Below are positions 1-7,155 of a stretch of DNA of 64,000 nt, in pieces. Under the pieces are notes generated by a model that worked only from the letters and a program-made list of their open reading frames with translations, ran no database searches and was not told the origin of the DNA. This DNA comes from Haloplasma contractile (GTDB taxonomy: Bacteria > Bacillota_I > Bacilli_A > Haloplasmatales > Haloplasmataceae). How positions within the stretch are numbered: the stretch's first letter is position 1; every line of letters starts with the position of its first letter. Location: the NCBI GenBank assembly GCA_016841945.1, contig JAENYC010000001.1:124001-188000 (forward strand), in the 5' to 3' direction. Position numbers and translations under genes: made by a program.

Positions 1-104
1 CCACAAAAAATAGTATGACCTTTTTCAACTAAATGTTTAGCCATTCCAAAACCTAAACCTCTATCAGCACCTGTAATAAGTATTTTATAATGCATCATAT
101 TCAT
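1..104 (-). CDS. SDR-family oxidoreductase, N-terminal fragment (cut by window edge)
   Basis: The window edge cuts this minus-strand gene, so only about the first 34 codons are visible. They form the start of a Rossmann fold: the stretch ILITGADRGLGFGMAKHL has a beta strand, the TGxxxGxG dinucleotide-binding turn and the following helix, as in short-chain dehydrogenases/reductases. Three in-frame ATG codons (104, 98, 95) are possible starts; I use the outermost, but a later one is equally likely because no strong Shine-Dalgarno separates them. The substrate cannot be judged from this fragment. The gene begins directly after the collapsed GNAT ORF. Confidence 0.7.
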   Translation of the reverse strand, partial: MNMMHYKILITGADRGLGFGMAKHLVEKGHTIFC

Positions 105-105
105 C

Positions 106-291
106 TCATCTCTTTCGATAAATATATGTCTTGTATATGATTTTAAAATCTAAAGAACTATACAAATTATTTGCTTTAAGATTATTTTCAAGACAAGATA
201 ATTTTATTTTCTCCCTATACTTATAGTTTTGAAATTCTTCTGTTAAGGAAATTATCTCATGTAAATCTGTTGATCGCATTTCTCTAATCAT
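106..291 (-). pseudogene. Internally deleted GNAT N-acetyltransferase remnant
   Basis: A 61-codon reading frame begins at ATG 291, six bases after an AAGGTG Shine-Dalgarno. Its first residues (MIREMRSTDLHEIISLTEEF) look like the first strand and helix of a GNAT acetyltransferase. Its last residues (NNLKANNLYSSLDFKIIYKTY) look like the C-terminal GNAT segment, where a helix ending in LYxSLGF leads to the last strands. The central acetyl-CoA-binding motif A with its Q/RxxGxG/A loop, roughly 80-90 residues in the family, is absent. I infer an in-frame or near in-frame internal deletion. A small functional protein cannot be excluded. Confidence 0.5.
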
Positions 292-303
292 ACTTTTCAC
301 CTT

Positions 304-349
304 ATTCAAAAAGTCTTTAGTTCTATTATAAACTAAAGACTTTTTGAAT
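304..349 (-). terminator. Intrinsic terminator after the MMPL transporter gene
   Basis: A perfect 17-bp inverted repeat (304-320 and 333-349, 12-base loop) lies just past the stop codon of the MMPL gene. On either strand the 3' arm contains a TTTTT run, so it can end transcription in both directions. It also separates the transporter from the GNAT remnant. Confidence 0.75.
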
Positions 350-350
350 G

Positions 351-2366
351 CTATACTTTTCTTCGTAGTATTCGATCAAAGAGGATTAGTAATTGTGGTA
401 ATACAATAAGTGATAAGACACCACTAATTATTGTTCCTCTACCAATTAAAATACCTAAATCTTTTATTAAATCCATATCCATCATAAGAGAGAGTGAAAA
501 TCCAGCAATGACCAAGGACATCATTGAAATCAAAATGGGTTGTGAAGAGGTTTTAAACGCTTCTCTTGCTGATTCTTTTGGTTTTAACATTTTTCGTTCT
601 TTATTATACTGTTCAGTCATAATAATTGCATAATCAATTGTTGCACCAAGCTGAATAGAACTTATCAGAATATAACCTAAAAAAGCAAGAGAGATACCTT
701 GATAATAAGGAATTGCCATATTTAGCCAAATTGCTGTTTGAATAACTAATAATAATATAATTGGAATAGTGATAGATTTAAATATCAAAATGATAATTAA
801 AGCAATTGCTATAATTGATACTAAAATTACCAAAATATAATCATCTTCTACAGTTTCTTTTACATCATTTATAACTGCAGATTCTCCTGTTAAGTAAGAT
901 TTATCATAATATTGACTAGCTAAACTTCGAATTTGATTAATGGATTCAAATGTCTCTTTTGATTCTATTTCTAAATCCATGGTAATAAAAATAAGAGAAT
1001 GATCATCACTCATAAATTGTTGTTTAATTTCCTCAGGAATATATGAATCTAGTGTTTCAACTGGTACCACTGAATATAAATGAGTGATATTTTTAACATT
1101 ATTTAATCCTTTGATTTCTTCAACTAAATCTAGTATTTTTTGTTTTTCATTAGGAACAACTAATATAAACTCATTAAACTCACCAAATATAGAGACTATC
1201 TCTTCTTCAAGTTCTGTATATTCTACTTGATTATCAGAATAAGTATATTGATTATTGGCTTGACCATAAAATCCAAATATTGATAAAGAGAGGAGCAGTA
1301 ATAACATTAAAATTGATACTTTACCACTTATTATTTTGCTTAACCAATTAATAGAAGGTAACCATGGTTTATGTTTTGTTTTATCTACTAATTTTATGCT
1401 TATTTTCATTAAGGCAGGTAATAATAAGCAGACAGATAGTAAACTGAATAATACACCCTTTGCCAGAATAAAACCTAATTCTCTACCTAATTCATAATCC
1501 ATTACACCTAGAGCTAAAAAACCAGCAATTGTAGTTAAAGCACCTGCTAAGATTGTTTTAAATGATATCCTATTTGCTTCAGCAATCGCATTTTCAACAT
1601 TATCATATTGTTTACGTGTAATATTAAGATATTTCATAAATATTAATGAATAATCAATAGATACTGCTAATTGAATTACTGCAGCTGCCATAAAGGATAT
1701 ATCTGAAATTTCCTCAAATAGGATGTTTGAACCAAAATTAAATACAATTGCAACCCCTAAAGTGATAATCATAACAAGCGCTTTAAAAAATGAATCAGTA
1801 AATAATAGGATAATTACTACAATTATAATAATCGCAATAATCGCCGTAGAGTAACCAAACTCATCAATTGCACTTCTTGTTGTTAAACCTACACCGCCTT
1901 CATCATTTAATAGTTGATGAATTGATTGTATAGCGGATTGAGATAATTCACTATCGGTATTTTCATTAAATGTGATATCTAGTAAGGCATATGGTGTTTT
2001 AAAATAATTTCTTTTTAGTTCTTCTGGAACATATTCTATAGGTGTTTGTGTCAAATCCACAAAATCGTCAATCCATATAACTGTTGCTACTCCATCTATT
2101 TGATTTATTTCCTTTTTTATTTGAATAATATCATCTATTCCTTTATTTTTTATGAGTACCTTGGCTTTAGTATTACCTTCTAATGTGAACTCATCTTCAA
2201 TGATTTCTAACCCTTGTTTAGCTTCTGATTGTTTAGGCAAATAATCTGCTTTATTTTCATTAATTGAAACCTTCGGGATAAAATATAAAGCACAACTTAA
2301 TAATACAATAAACGACACAATGATGAAGATTGGTTTTCTAGCGATAAAAAGAAAAAGAGTTTTAAT
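351..2366 (-). CDS. MMPL/RND-family membrane exporter
   Basis: This encodes a membrane protein of the MMPL/RND superfamily, here a probable hydrophobic-compound or lipid exporter. It has the usual two-fold layout. An N-terminal TM helix is followed by an outer domain, then a block of five or six TM helices (about residues 150-310 counted from 2318), then a second TM helix, outer domain and TM block (about 500-650). The only standard start is GTG at 2318, but it cuts into the first TM helix and has no Shine-Dalgarno. The frame stays open upstream to a TGA at 2373-2375. A strong GGAGG at 2376-2380 lies nine bases before an in-frame ATT at 2366, giving the expected basic N-terminus (IKTLFLFIARKP). 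I therefore prefer an ATT start. The divergent TetR gene at 2471 is its likely repressor. Confidence 0.8.
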   Translation of the reverse strand: MKTLFLFIARKPIFIIVSFIVLLSCALYFIPKVSINENKADYLPKQSEAKQGLEIIEDEFTLEGNTKAKVLIKNKGIDDIIQIKKEINQIDGVATVIWIDDFVDLTQTPIEYVPEELKRNYFKTPYALLDITFNENTDSELSQSAIQSIHQLLNDEGGVGLTTRSAIDEFGYSTAIIAIIIIVVIILLFTDSFFKALVMIITLGVAIVFNFGSNILFEEISDISFMAAAVIQLAVSIDYSLIFMKYLNITRKQYDNVENAIAEANRISFKTILAGALTTIAGFLALGVMDYELGRELGFILAKGVLFSLLSVCLLLPALMKISIKLVDKTKHKPWLPSINWLSKIISGKVSILMLLLLLSLSIFGFYGQANNQYTYSDNQVEYTELEEEIVSIFGEFNEFILVVPNEKQKILDLVEEIKGLNNVKNITHLYSVVPVETLDSYIPEEIKQQFMSDDHSLIFITMDLEIESKETFESINQIRSLASQYYDKSYLTGESAVINDVKETVEDDYILVILVSIIAIALIIILIFKSITIPIILLLVIQTAIWLNMAIPYYQGISLAFLGYILISSIQLGATIDYAIIMTEQYNKERKMLKPKESAREAFKTSSQPILISMMSLVIAGFSLSLMMDMDLIKDLGILIGRGTIISGVLSLIVLPQLLILFDRILRRKV

Positions 2367-2387
2367 AAAAAATCACCTCCTAATGTC

Positions 2388-2435
2388 TTGTTGTACTTCA
2401 CTAATTATATTATAATGAAGAAAAATATTGGTCAA
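2388..2435. promoter_or_regulatory. Overlapping divergent promoters, MMPL exporter / TetR regulator
   Basis: On the plus strand TTGTTG (2388-2393) and TATAAT (2411-2416) are 17 bases apart and drive the TetR gene. On the minus strand TATAAT is present at 2414-2409 and at 2409-2404, with TTGACC at 2435-2430 as a poorly spaced -35 element. The promoters overlap, so a repressor bound here would control both genes. No clear palindromic operator was recognised. Confidence 0.5.
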
Positions 2436-2470
2436 TTAAGAAAAATACTTTTGAAACAGAGGTGATTTAT

Positions 2471-3031
2471 TTGTTCCAAAATAAAGTGGATTTAAGAATT
2501 CACCATACAAAAGAATATGTTTATGAAGCACTATGTTTGTTACTTAAAAAATTTAAGTATCAAAAAATCACCATCAGTATGATCATTAAAAAATCTGGCG
2601 TTGGAAGAACAACTTTTTATCGTCATTTTTACACTAAAGATGACATTTTATTAGATAAATTAAAAGGTCATACATTCGCTTTAATAGAACGACTAAATAA
2701 TACTTGTGATTTATCAAGTTATGACAAAGATATTGACAAAAAGGTTAAACTATTCTTTCAATACTGGGATGAACACCCAGAAATTATAAATCTTATCATT
2801 TCACTTCATAAAACACAATTACTTTATTCAACTTGGACCTCGGTACTCATTGATATGTTTTCAGTAATTGATATGGGACTATCATTAAATATTTCAAAAC
2901 TATACACTGCTCATTTTGCATCGGGTGGTTTAACTTCTTTATTGATTGAATGGTTTAAAAACAATAGAAAAGATAGTGTTGATTTTATCTCAAAACATTT
3001 TTATATTCCAAATATCCATAAATTAACTTAA
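2471..3031 (+). CDS. TetR-family transcriptional regulator
   Basis: A protein of about 186 residues with an N-terminal TetR helix-turn-helix: the segment ITISMIIKKSGVGRTTFYRH fits the family, including the typical TFYRHF recognition helix. The C-terminal part is helical and looks like the TetR_C domains of DhaS-type regulators. The frame is open from GTG 2462, but GAGGTGA (2459-2465) is itself the Shine-Dalgarno, so TTG 2471 is the better start. It is divergent from the MMPL exporter and probably represses it in response to an exported compound. The ligand is unknown. Confidence 0.85.
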   Translation: MFQNKVDLRIHHTKEYVYEALCLLLKKFKYQKITISMIIKKSGVGRTTFYRHFYTKDDILLDKLKGHTFALIERLNNTCDLSSYDKDIDKKVKLFFQYWDEHPEIINLIISLHKTQLLYSTWTSVLIDMFSVIDMGLSLNISKLYTAHFASGGLTSLLIEWFKNNRKDSVDFISKHFYIPNIHKLT

Positions 3032-3049
3032 AAAAATAAAGATTATTTA

Positions 3050-3078
3050 TTGACATTTAATAAAAATTTATTTACAAT
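3050..3078 (+). promoter_or_regulatory. Sigma-A promoter of the trpB T-box leader
   Basis: TTGACA (3050-3055) and TACAAT (3073-3078) are separated by exactly 17 bases. This places the transcription start near 3085, at the beginning of the T-box leader. Confidence 0.75.
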
Positions 3079-3084
3079 GAATGA

Positions 3085-3340
3085 AATAATTAAAATCTAG
3101 GATTGAAATTAGTAGAAAACAAAAATAGTTAAAGCGAGTCAACGTTGATGTGAGGTTGATACGAAAATTGTTTTTGAATGGATTCATGAGATGCAGGGTG
3201 AAATAATAGTAACCTGAGCCGTTATCCCACGTTACAGGGATAGGATATAACAAAGAAAGAAGTTATTCTTTTTTTAAGTATTTGATAAAACCATTGGGTG
3301 GCATAACGACACTTCGTCCTAGTGATGAAGTGTCTTTTTT
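3085..3340 (+). ncRNA. T-box riboswitch, tryptophan-specific, upstream of trpB
   Basis: A leader of about 255 bases with T-box landmarks. Stem I elements (AGTAGAA, AAAGCGAGTC, GATGTGAGG) run from about 3105 to 3170. A candidate specifier TGG at 3179-3181 sits in the context GAATGGA. The T-box sequence TGGGTGGCATAACG lies at 3295-3308. Its TGGC (3299-3302) complements GCCA, the 3' end of a tRNA with discriminator G, as in tRNA-Trp, which agrees with the specifier. The terminator hairpin has arms 3308-3315 and 3327-3334 and a TTTTTT tail. Uncharged tRNA-Trp should favour antitermination and so raise TrpB. Confidence 0.88.
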
Positions 3341-3366
3341 ATTTTTAAATGAAAGGATAGAATAAT

Positions 3367-3423
3367 ATGACTTATAATCAAATAACTACACGTAGAGGTT
3401 GTCTTTGGCAACCAATTCAATAA
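3367..3423 (+). CDS. Short leader ORF with one Trp codon between the T-box and trpB
   Basis: An 18-codon ORF (MTYNQITTRRGCLWQPIQ) starts at ATG 3367, nine bases after AAAGGA (3352-3357), and stops at 3421. It lies after the T-box terminator and 94 bases before trpB, so it is transcribed only when the terminator is read through. It holds a single Trp codon near its end. I do not recognise it as a known family. It may be a leader peptide whose translation senses Trp-tRNA a second time, or the relic of a lost gene. Confidence 0.4.
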   Translation: MTYNQITTRRGCLWQPIQ

Positions 3424-3517
3424 GATTGTATTTTTTCTTTATGGATTTCCTTGAATATTGAAATAAAAAGAAGCTAAATTAATAAAATAAAGAACAGACA
3501 ATTCAAGGAGGAAAATC

Positions 3518-4696
3518 ATGAAAAAGTATCAATTTGGAGAATTTGGTGGACAGTATGTCCCACTTAATGTGGTAAAAGCATTAAATGAATTAACGCTTGC
3601 TTTTCAAAAAGCGATAAAAGATAAAACGTTTATTAAGGACTATCATACATACTTAAAAGAATATGTTGGTCGAGAAAATCCACTATACTATGCTAAAAAC
3701 ATGACTAAAGATTTAGGAGGAGCCAAAGTATATTTAAAAAGAGAAGATTTGAATCATACTGGTGCTCACAAAATTAATAATGTGATTGGACAAATATTAC
3801 TAGCAAAAAGAATGGGAAAAACTAAAGTAGTTGCAGAAACAGGTGCTGGTCAACATGGTGTTGCAACCGCAACAGCAGCTGCTATGTTTGGAATGGAATG
3901 TATTATATTTCAAGGTGAAGAAGATGTTAAAAGACAAAAATTTAATGTATTTAGAATGGAGTTATTAGGTGCTAAAGTACACACTGTAAAATCTGGTACA
4001 AAAACACTTAAAGATGCAGTGGATGAAGCGATTAAATTTTGGGTTGAAAATGTAGAAGATTATTTTTATGTATTGGGTTCAGCTGTAGGCCCTCATCCAT
4101 ATCCAACAATTGTACGTGAATTTCAGAAGATTATTGGACAAGAAGCAAAAAAACAAATATTGGAAAAAGAGGGCAAACTTCCAGATTATCTTATCGCCTG
4201 TGTAGGTGGTGGAAGCAATGCGATTGGTTTGTTTTCAGCATTTCTTGATGATAAAACAGTTCAAATGTATGGTGTTGAAGCAGCAGGACATGGAATAGAA
4301 TCCAATATGCATGCAGCCACACTTACAAAAGGGACGATTGGGATTGTACATGGAATGAAGACCATTGTTTTACAAAATGAACTTGGGGAAATTGAACCTG
4401 TTTATTCCATTTCAGCAGGTTTAGATTATCCAGGAATAGGACCTGAACATGCTTACTTATTTAAAACAAATCGCGTTCAATACGAAAGCATTACCGATCA
4501 AGAAGCAGTTGAAGCATTTTGTTATTTAAGTCAAAAAGAAGGTATTATTCCTGCTATTGAAAGTTCACACGCAATCGCCTTTGCCATGAAACTTGTTAAA
4601 ACATTAAAGAAGGATAAAATAGTAATCATTAATCTTTCAGGTCGCGGAGATAAGGATGTTGATGTTATTTCAAAATATGTAAAAAATAGACCATAA
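3518..4696 (+). CDS. trpB: Tryptophan synthase beta subunit
   Basis: TrpB joins indole to L-serine using pyridoxal phosphate to make tryptophan. The 392-residue protein is full length for TrpB1. The PLP lysine is K85 in HTGAHKINN, the catalytic glutamate is E107 in ETGAGQHG, and the phosphate-binding GGGSNAIG loop lies near residue 230. ATG 3518 follows a strong AAGGAGG. No trpA, trpC or other trp gene is nearby and a terminator follows directly, so within this window it is an orphan. It may work with scavenged indole or with a trpA elsewhere. Expression should be tied to Trp-tRNA charging through the T-box. Confidence 0.95.
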   Translation: MKKYQFGEFGGQYVPLNVVKALNELTLAFQKAIKDKTFIKDYHTYLKEYVGRENPLYYAKNMTKDLGGAKVYLKREDLNHTGAHKINNVIGQILLAKRMGKTKVVAETGAGQHGVATATAAAMFGMECIIFQGEEDVKRQKFNVFRMELLGAKVHTVKSGTKTLKDAVDEAIKFWVENVEDYFYVLGSAVGPHPYPTIVREFQKIIGQEAKKQILEKEGKLPDYLIACVGGGSNAIGLFSAFLDDKTVQMYGVEAAGHGIESNMHAATLTKGTIGIVHGMKTIVLQNELGEIEPVYSISAGLDYPGIGPEHAYLFKTNRVQYESITDQEAVEAFCYLSQKEGIIPAIESSHAIAFAMKLVKTLKKDKIVIINLSGRGDKDVDVISKYVKNRP

Positions 4697-4703
4697 ATAA
4701 AGA

Positions 4704-4730
4704 AGAACTGATATTTTCATCAGTTCTTTT
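4704..4730 (+). terminator. Terminator of trpB
   Basis: AGAACTGAT (4704-4712) pairs with ATCAGTTCT (4719-4727) across a six-base loop, followed by a T-rich tail. Confidence 0.85.
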
Positions 4731-4735
4731 CTTAT

Positions 4736-4951
4736 TTATTCCTTAAATAGTCCTTTACTTAACTTTTCAATTCTTTTTTTTCTTTTTTTTGTCTCTTGGT
4801 AATTAATAGATATTATAATATCAATTACATCACCTTCTTTTACATCATACTTAAGTAAAGATTTAGGTATATCAAAGGTTGTCTTTCCATATTCAACAAC
4901 CACAAAATCTCCTTCTAATCTATCAACTATACAATATTTTTTTTCATTCAT
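4736..4951 (-). CDS. DUF3006 family protein
   Basis: A 71-residue protein (MNEKKYCIVDRLEGDFVVVE...) of the DUF3006 family: a short beta-rich domain, here with a strongly basic C-terminus (TKKRKKRIEKLSKG). The start is ATG 4951, eight bases after AGGAG; a longer frame upstream reads through the end of the previous gene and is a shadow. It overlaps the stop of the MBL lipoprotein by eight bases, so the two are translationally coupled. DUF3006 proteins commonly sit beside ComEC-like MBL proteins; the molecular role is not known. Confidence 0.8.
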   Translation of the reverse strand: MNEKKYCIVDRLEGDFVVVEYGKTTFDIPKSLLKYDVKEGDVIDIIISINYQETKKRKKRIEKLSKGLFKE

Positions 4952-6305
4952 TATCATCACTCCTATTAAAAGCATTTGGTGTTGGATTTTCGGTTTGTGA
5001 ATCATCCCAATCAAGATTATTGATTCGATACCATGAATAATCATACTCTGTATCTTGATAAGTAAATTCATCAATTACTAATTCTTGTGGACTTAATAAC
5101 CTAACATCATCCCCAGAATTATTAAACATTTTAGTAAAATATAATACACAATAACTATTTGCTTCTATGATAGTGCCTTGGTCAATCGTAATAGGGTTGG
5201 TTCCACCATCTTCAATATCATCTATAATAAACCCACTTATATCAATATCTTCTGAAGTAGGATTATACAATTCTATCCATTCTTGTGAGAAAATAGAATT
5301 TGGTGCTGGTAATACTTCATTAATGATGAGATTAAATGCAAGCGTGTTTTCTGTTGTCGTAGTTGTCTCACCTGGATTAGGATTTACAATGGTTTTTTCT
5401 GTTTCTACTAATATTTCATCTCCATTGGATTTTACAATAATTGTACCTGCTTCATCTGTTCGATATATTTCAACCCCATTATTTATTAAGCGTTCAATAA
5501 TTTCTTCTGAAGGATGGCCGTAGTTGTTATCTTTTCCAACACATATGATGCCAATTGATGGAGAGACCGCATCTAAAAAATCTTGACTCGTTGAAGAATC
5601 AGAACCATGATGGCCTAGTTTTAAGACATCGGCTTCTATATCAACCCCTTTTTCGAGTATTTCTTCTTCTACCACCTCTTCAGCATCACCAGTAAATAGA
5701 TAAGAGGTATTACCATAAGTTAATTTAATAACTGGAGAATAATCATTTGTATCTGTATAAGTTTCACTAATTGGTGATAACATATTCGCTTTTATTGTCT
5801 TACCATTAAGAACTACATCAAAAAGGATGATCCCCTCTTTAGCTACTGTAACAGACAATTCTTTATCAGATATTGCTTTTAATACGCTATCATAAGTCTT
5901 TGTTGATGATGTTTTATTGGGTAAATAGACATGTTCAATCACAAAATGATTGATTACATCATCCAATCCTCCAATATGGTCTTCATGAGGATGAGTCCCT
6001 ATTAGATAATTAATTGTTGTCACACCTTGATTCAAAAGATAATCTACAACTAAAACGCCATCTGAATTATTCCCTGCATCAATCAACATATGCTGATTAT
6101 TCGGTAATTTAATATAAATGCTGTCTGCTTGACCGACATCGATATAATGTATTTCTAAATCCATCGTAGCTGTTTGTGCTTTAGTTGTAGTTGTTACTTC
6201 ATTAGTAGTAGATATTATTGTCGTTATTTCATTTAAAAATTTCGAACAACTAAACAATCCTAATAAAACAAATAAAATAAAAATTATACGAATTCTTTTT
6301 ATCAT
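4944..6305 (-). CDS. Secreted MBL-fold (ComEC/Rec2-like) lipoprotein with a lamin-tail domain
   Basis: 453 residues. A signal peptide ends in the lipobox LFSC (Cys20), followed by a Thr-rich linker (22-46), so the protein is probably anchored outside the membrane. Residues about 50-300 are a metallo-beta-lactamase fold like the C-terminal ComEC hydrolase, with HPHEDH at 105-110, FTGDAE near 205 and GHHGSD near 232. A second Thr-rich linker precedes a lamin-tail domain (about 325-445, LIINEVLPAP...EWIELYNPT). Such proteins are thought to act on extracellular nucleic acid or phosphodiesters, but the substrate is unproven. It is co-transcribed with the DUF3006 gene downstream. Confidence 0.87.
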   Translation of the reverse strand: MIKRIRIIFILFVLLGLFSCSKFLNEITTIISTTNEVTTTTKAQTATMDLEIHYIDVGQADSIYIKLPNNQHMLIDAGNNSDGVLVVDYLLNQGVTTINYLIGTHPHEDHIGGLDDVINHFVIEHVYLPNKTSSTKTYDSVLKAISDKELSVTVAKEGIILFDVVLNGKTIKANMLSPISETYTDTNDYSPVIKLTYGNTSYLFTGDAEEVVEEEILEKGVDIEADVLKLGHHGSDSSTSQDFLDAVSPSIGIICVGKDNNYGHPSEEIIERLINNGVEIYRTDEAGTIIVKSNGDEILVETEKTIVNPNPGETTTTTENTLAFNLIINEVLPAPNSIFSQEWIELYNPTSEDIDISGFIIDDIEDGGTNPITIDQGTIIEANSYCVLYFTKMFNNSGDDVRLLSPQELVIDEFTYQDTEYDYSWYRINNLDWDDSQTENPTPNAFNRSDDNE

Positions 6306-6391
6306 TCTTTTTCCTCCAAAAGGATTTTTTTATATTATATCATATTATATTGAGATGTTTAAATAAAATAAAAAGCAAGATAATATATACC

Positions 6392-6832
6392 TTACTTTTT
6401 TAAGCATTTACTAACAAAAAATCCATTCACTTTATTCCCTTTTGGATATAGCGTTACAGGATTCAATGTAAAATTTAATTTCTTCCAAAGCTGAATCATT
6501 TCTTTCTTATCTTCTGATGACCAAGACCTAATTTGATAAACATTTTCTAATCTATTCACAGCTTCAGTGATTAATGCAGTGGCAATGCCTTGTTTTCGAA
6601 AGGTCTTTTTCACTTCGATATTGTCAATATAGGCTTCTTTAATATCTTGTAACGGCAGTTGTAGATTTTTATAATAGACTGATATAATACCTGCCAAGTC
6701 ATTTTCAACCTTCGCAATGATTGAAAAACCATTATGTATTCTTATGACTTCTTCATTGACTTCATCGGACCAAATGGAATCTTTCATCCATTCTTTTTTT
6801 AATTTTTCATCCACTTCAATAAACTTAATCAT
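6392..6832 (-). CDS. GNAT family N-acetyltransferase
   Basis: A 146-residue GNAT protein. The strand AYIDNIEV and the acetyl-CoA pyrophosphate loop RKQGIA (about residues 67-83) are clear, followed by the motif A helix and a C-terminal LNF segment typical of the family. The acceptor substrate cannot be told from sequence. It starts two bases after the end of the small membrane protein gene at 6835, so the two probably form an operon. Confidence 0.85.
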   Translation of the reverse strand: MIKFIEVDEKLKKEWMKDSIWSDEVNEEVIRIHNGFSIIAKVENDLAGIISVYYKNLQLPLQDIKEAYIDNIEVKKTFRKQGIATALITEAVNRLENVYQIRSWSSEDKKEMIQLWKKLNFTLNPVTLYPKGNKVNGFFVSKCLKK

Positions 6833-6834
6833 CT

Positions 6835-7140
6835 TTATCTCCTTTTATTATAACGATTTCCCCCATAAATTAAACTAATCACAAATAAATAGATCAAAAA
6901 GGTAAAAATAGTAATTGTGATAAGATCACTTATTTGTTCAATCATCATGCTGATTACTGAATTAACATTAATCAAAATTCCCAACAATATATAATTAATG
7001 CCAATCCATCTTGCTAAACCATCTCTATTGATTTCACTATCTTCTTTGTATTGAGAGACTAATTCTAATAACTTATATCTCCAAACCATTCCGCCCATTA
7101 TTATTAAAAAACACCCAATAATAATAAATAAAACATCCAT
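6835..7140 (-). CDS. Small membrane protein, DUF3784-like
   Basis: 101 residues with three predicted TM segments (about 1-20, 44-66 and 74-94) and a short cytoplasmic loop with KYKEDSEINRDGLARWIG. The conserved pattern, an N-terminal helix ending MVWRYKLLELVSQY and later GLARWIGINYILLGI, resembles DUF3784 proteins. The function is unknown. It directly precedes a GNAT gene and follows an M20 dipeptidase gene, all on the same strand. Confidence 0.7.
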   Translation of the reverse strand: MDVLFIIIGCFLIIMGGMVWRYKLLELVSQYKEDSEINRDGLARWIGINYILLGILINVNSVISMMIEQISDLITITIFTFLIYLFVISLIYGGNRYNKRR

Positions 7141-7155
7141 ATTATATCACCTAGT

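Noticed and set aside
3068-3253. 61-codon minus-strand frame
   Set aside because: It lies entirely inside the Trp T-box leader, whose RNA motifs explain the sequence; no homology and no Shine-Dalgarno.
4952-5074. N-terminal extension of the DUF3006 frame
   Set aside because: It reads through the end of the lipoprotein gene in another frame; AGGAG and family length both fix the start at 4951.
5167-5523. 118-codon plus-strand frame opposite the MBL lipoprotein
   Set aside because: Shadow of a conserved gene on the other strand; its hydrophobic Ser/Ile-rich product has no family resemblance.
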